From Hyphomicrobiales bacterium (GTDB taxonomy: Bacteria > Pseudomonadota > Alphaproteobacteria > Rhizobiales > Rhizobiaceae): 61,034 nt of DNA. Positions 58,111 through 61,034 of this stretch are shown piece by piece. The notes below the pieces were generated by a model, which saw nothing but the letters and a program-made list of their open reading frames with translations, made no database searches and was not told the origin of the DNA. The stretch covers positions 1 to 61,034 of the forward strand of contig UCCS01000080.1 in the NCBI GenBank assembly GCA_900470965.1. The letters run 5' to 3'. How positions within the stretch are numbered: position 1 is the first letter of the stretch; each line of letters opens with the position of its first letter. The translations under genes and the position numbers were made by a program.

Positions 58111-59463
58111 TCAGGCGGCGCTGCGTACGCTCGAAATCGTGCCGATGAGATCGTTGACGATACGCTCGATCTGCGCCCGGTCGTCGCCTTCCGCCATGAC
58201 GCGGATCAGCGGCTCGGTGCCGGAGGGACGGATGACGAGGCGGCCATTCTTGGAAAGCTCGGCTTCCGCATCGGCAATCGCCTTGACCACCTGCAGATCC
58301 TCCAGCGGCTTGCCGCCGGTAATGCGGACATTGCGCAGAAGCTGCGGCACTGGCTCGAAGCGGCGGCAGATTTCGCTGACCGTTTTGCCGGTACGCTTGA
58401 CTGCCGCCAGAATCTGCAGGGCGGCAACGAGACCGTCGCCTGTTGTGCCGTAATCCGAAAGCACGATATGGCCGGACTGCTCGCCGCCGACATTGTAATT
58501 GTGCTGGCGCATATGTTCGACGACGTAACGGTCGCCGACCTTCGTGCGGGCAAGTCCGAGGCCCTTATCCTCAAGGAAGCGCTCGAGGCCGAGATTGGAC
58601 ATGACAGTCGCAACGATGCCGTTGCCGCGCAGCTGCTGGCTCTCTGCCCAGCTTTCGGCGATGACGGCCATCAGCTGATCGCCATCGACGATCGAGCCGT
58701 TTTCATCGACAATGATGACGCGGTCCGCATCGCCATCGAGCGCAATGCCGATATCGGCGCGCACCTCGTCGACCTTCTTCTGCAGGGCGACCGGGCTGGT
58801 AGAGCCGCAATTCAAGTTGATGTTCGTGCCGTTCGGATCGTTGCCGATCGTCACCACGTCGGCGCCGAGCTCCCACAGAACGGCAGGCGCCACCTTGTAG
58901 GCCGCACCGTTGGCGCAGTCGACCGCGACGCGCAGGCCCTGCAAGGTCACGTCGCGTGGCAAGGTGCGTTTGACGTGCTCGAGATAGCGGTAGATATCGC
59001 CATCGACGCGCTTGGCTCGGCCGATTTCCTCAGCCTTGGCAAGCTGTCCCGATAGATCCTTGTCCAGCAGGTCCTCGATTTGCGCTTCGATGTCATCGGA
59101 GAGCTTGTAACCATCAGGACCGAAAAGTTTGATACCGTTATCTTGGAACGGATTGTGCGAGGCCGAAATCATCACGCCGATATCGCATCGCAGCGAACGC
59201 GTCAGCATGGCAACCGCAGGTGTCGGAATAGGACCGAGCAGGAACACGTCCAGTCCCGCCGCGGTAAAGCCGGCCACGAGGGCATTCTCCAGCATGTATC
59301 CCGACAGGCGCGTGTCCTTGCCGATCACCACACGATGACGGTGGGCGCCGTTACGGAAGATCGTTCCTGCAGCTATGCCGACCCGCATCGCGAGATCCGG
59401 CGTCATGGGGAAGATATTGGCTTGGCCTCGGATGCCGTCCGTCCCAAAATAGCGTCTTTTCAT
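58111..59463 (-). CDS. glmM: Phosphoglucosamine mutase
   Basis: A 450-residue alpha-D-phosphohexomutase converting glucosamine 6-phosphate to glucosamine 1-phosphate for peptidoglycan and lipopolysaccharide. Motifs are RRYFGTDGIRGQAN, the phosphoserine loop MISASHNPFQDNGIKLFGPDGYKL, metal loop ALDGDADRVIIVD, sugar loop GGEQSGHI, and phosphate loop RPSGTEPLIRVMAE. The ATG at 59463 follows GGAGTG. It lies downstream of ftsH on the same strand, but a terminator separates them. Confidence 0.96.
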   Translation of the reverse strand: MKRRYFGTDGIRGQANIFPMTPDLAMRVGIAAGTIFRNGAHRHRVVIGKDTRLSGYMLENALVAGFTAAGLDVFLLGPIPTPAVAMLTRSLRCDIGVMISASHNPFQDNGIKLFGPDGYKLSDDIEAQIEDLLDKDLSGQLAKAEEIGRAKRVDGDIYRYLEHVKRTLPRDVTLQGLRVAVDCANGAAYKVAPAVLWELGADVVTIGNDPNGTNINLNCGSTSPVALQKKVDEVRADIGIALDGDADRVIIVDENGSIVDGDQLMAVIAESWAESQQLRGNGIVATVMSNLGLERFLEDKGLGLARTKVGDRYVVEHMRQHNYNVGGEQSGHIVLSDYGTTGDGLVAALQILAAVKRTGKTVSEICRRFEPVPQLLRNVRITGGKPLEDLQVVKAIADAEAELSKNGRLVIRPSGTEPLIRVMAEGDDRAQIERIVNDLIGTISSVRSAA

Positions 59464-59651
59464 ATGCACTCCTGCGCTTTCCGCGCGCCGTAGAAGCTTA
59501 GGCATTCCTCAAGCAAGAATCCGGCTTCAAAGATTGGTGCTGCGCCCGAAACCTTGATTCAGACTTGTCTTTAGTCAGCGGAATGCCACAAAACCGCGTA
59601 TCCGGCACGTAAATTACCAAGAAAACTGATTATATCCTGTTACTAATATTA

Positions 59652-59686
59652 AAAGGGCCGGATTCCCTGTGGAAATCCGGCCCTTT
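59652..59686 (-). terminator. Terminator of ftsH
   Basis: AAAGGGCCGGATT (59652-59664) and AATCCGGCCCTTT (59674-59686) with a 9-base loop; on the minus strand it ends CCTTTTAATATT, 20 bases past the ftsH stop. Confidence 0.9.
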
Positions 59687-59706
59687 AGGCAAATTCCTGT
59701 TCAATT

Positions 59707-61034
59707 TCAGTGAGGCTGCGGCTCCAGCCCACCCTCCGGTTCATCACCCTTGGAAGCAGGGCGCGCACCGGCCTTCGGCACGGCCGAGCCGCGGCTCGGA
59801 GGCGAATCATCGCCAAGATCGCGCGCAGGCTTTTCGCCACGGATCAGAGCCTTGATCTCTTCGCCGGTCAGCGTCTCGTATTCGAGCAGCCCTTCGGCGA
59901 GAGCGACGAACTCGTCATGCTTTTCCGTCAGGATCGTGCGAGCCTGCGTATAGGCTTCGTCGATCAGGCGGCGCACTTCGTTGTCGATCTTCTGCGCGGT
60001 CGCTTCGGAGACGTTCTTCGACTGCGAAACAGAATGACCGAGGAAGACCTCCTGCTGGTTCTCGCCATAGGCAACCTGGCCGAGCTCGTCGGAGAAGCCC
60101 CATTGGGTGACCATCGCACGGGCAAGCTTGGTCGCCTGCTCGATGTCGGAGGAAGCACCGGAAGTGATGTTTTCCTTCCCGAAGGTCAATTCTTCGGCAA
60201 CGCGGCCGCCCATCATGATGCAGAGGCGCGAAATCATCCACTTGTAGCTCATCGAGTAGCGGTCGCCCTCGGGAAGCTGCATGACCATGCCGAGCGCACG
60301 GCCACGCGGAATGATCGTTGCCTTGTGCAGCGGATCGGCGACGGCGACGTTCAGCGCCGTGATGGCGTGACCGGCCTCGTGATAGGCGGTGAGCTTCTTT
60401 TCCGCTTCGGTCATCGCCGAAGAGCGGCGCTCCGCACCCATCATGATCTTGTCCTTGGCGTCTTCGAATTCCTGCATGGTCACGACACGCTTGTTGCGGC
60501 GGGCGGCCATGAGGGCAGCTTCGTTGACGAGGTTCATCAGGTCCGCACCGGAGAAACCGGGCGTACCGCGAGCCAGAACCTTGAGATCGACATTCGGTGC
60601 CAGCGGAACGTTGCGGGCATGAACCTTCAGGATGCGTTCGCGGCCGACGATGTCAGGGTTCGGAACGACGACCTGGCGGTCGAAACGGCCCGGACGCAGC
60701 AGCGCCGGATCGAGAACGTCAGGACGGTTGGTCGCGGCGATCAGGATGATACCTTCATTGGCTTCGAAACCGTCCATCTCGACGAGGAGTTGGTTCAGCG
60801 TCTGTTCGCGTTCATCGTTACCGCCGCCGAGACCGGCGCCACGATGGCGACCGACCGCGTCGATTTCGTCGATGAAAATGATGCAGGGTGCATTCTTCTT
60901 CGCCTGCTCGAACATGTCGCGGACGCGGCTTGCACCGACACCGACGAACATTTCAACAAAGTCCGAACCGGAAATGGTGAAGAACGGCACGTTGGCTTCG
61001 CCGGCAACCGAGCGGGCGAGCAGCGTCTTACCGG
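59707..61034 (-). CDS. ftsH: ATP-dependent zinc metalloprotease FtsH, 5' end missing
   Basis: The C-terminal 442 codons of a membrane-bound AAA+ protease that degrades misfolded membrane proteins and regulators such as LpxC. The window edge cuts the Walker A loop (it begins GKTLLARSVAGEA). Complete elements are Walker B IIFIDEIDAVG, second region of homology ATNRPDVLDPALLRPGRFDR, zinc motif HEAGH, and the third zinc ligand region TSGASSDIEQAT. The acidic C-terminal tail is Pro-rich. The N-terminal membrane part lies outside the window. It is probably essential and housekeeping. Confidence 0.97.
   Translation of the reverse strand, partial: GKTLLARSVAGEANVPFFTISGSDFVEMFVGVGASRVRDMFEQAKKNAPCIIFIDEIDAVGRHRGAGLGGGNDEREQTLNQLLVEMDGFEANEGIILIAATNRPDVLDPALLRPGRFDRQVVVPNPDIVGRERILKVHARNVPLAPNVDLKVLARGTPGFSGADLMNLVNEAALMAARRNKRVVTMQEFEDAKDKIMMGAERRSSAMTEAEKKLTAYHEAGHAITALNVAVADPLHKATIIPRGRALGMVMQLPEGDRYSMSYKWMISRLCIMMGGRVAEELTFGKENITSGASSDIEQATKLARAMVTQWGFSDELGQVAYGENQQEVFLGHSVSQSKNVSEATAQKIDNEVRRLIDEAYTQARTILTEKHDEFVALAEGLLEYETLTGEEIKALIRGEKPARDLGDDSPPSRGSAVPKAGARPASKGDEPEGGLEPQPH

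Noticed and set aside
1..61034. CRISPR arrays, prophage, IS elements or toxin-antitoxin modules
   Set aside because: No regularly spaced repeats, transposase or integrase frames, or recognisable toxin-antitoxin pairs were seen.

Overview
The window is a contiguous piece of a GC-rich (roughly 60%) alphaproteobacterial chromosome, most likely from the Rhizobium/Agrobacterium group. This rests on recognisable rhizobial gene neighbours (ftsH next to glmM, serC-serA), a CbtAB cobalt transporter behind a cobalamin riboswitch, a DctB/DctD-like two-component pair, FixK-type boxes, and GGAAC-type promoters like those of the alphaproteobacterial general stress sigma factor EcfG/RpoE2. I see no phage, IS element, transposase or CRISPR array. 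The content looks like ordinary chromosome with catabolic and transport cassettes.

Layout. 1-2.7 kb: small stress-type genes, an rRNA pseudouridine synthase and a phosphoribosyltransferase. 2.7-5.5 kb: an SLC13-type permease with two RCK-C domains, then purC. 5.6-12.4 kb: a TetR regulator and a complete tripartite RND efflux pump (fusion protein, pump, outer-membrane factor) ending in a strong terminator. 12.5-20 kb: a LacI regulator co-directional with a PotABCD-like ABC importer, a nucleoside hydrolase and adenine deaminase, read as one purine-salvage operon. 20-24.3 kb (minus): an M20 amidohydrolase and a tctCBA tripartite tricarboxylate transporter. 24.5-28.7 kb (minus): an ArsR/AHSA1 pair with a striking promoter-operator, then a DctD/DctB-like two-component system. 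28.8-31.9 kb: a sulfite-oxidase-like molybdoenzyme, cbtB-cbtA plus an unknown exported protein under a B12 riboswitch, and a divergent histidine-phosphatase-like gene. 32-36.6 kb: small stress-type genes, a GGDEF-EAL protein, an intergenic repeat and a Pit phosphate transporter. 36.8-40.4 kb: acetate kinase and phosphoketolase. 40.5-49.3 kb: LysR regulators, a universal stress protein with a FixK box, tRNA-CAU, mnmA, EamA and MscS membrane proteins, a 33-residue exported peptide, and a TDT/SLAC1 transporter divergent from a LysR gene. 49.2-61 kb: a PAS-GGDEF-EAL protein, serC-serA with a structured leader, a quinone-reductase-like flavoprotein divergent from a TetR gene, an outer-membrane protein, a methyltransferase, glmM, and the 3' two-thirds of ftsH running off the window.

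Several cassettes make functional sense together. Purine nucleosides would be imported, cleaved to base and sugar, and adenine deaminated to hypoxanthine. Phosphoketolase makes acetyl phosphate that acetate kinase turns into ATP and acetate. CbtAB imports cobalt when cobalamin is low. Regulatory DNA is unusually legible here: an ArsR operator filling the spacer of a near-consensus promoter, three 14-bp tandem repeats ahead of a TetR gene, two FixK-type boxes, and five GGAAC-N18/19-TT promoters ahead of small genes. All functional calls come from reading the sequence and family knowledge; no database search was run.
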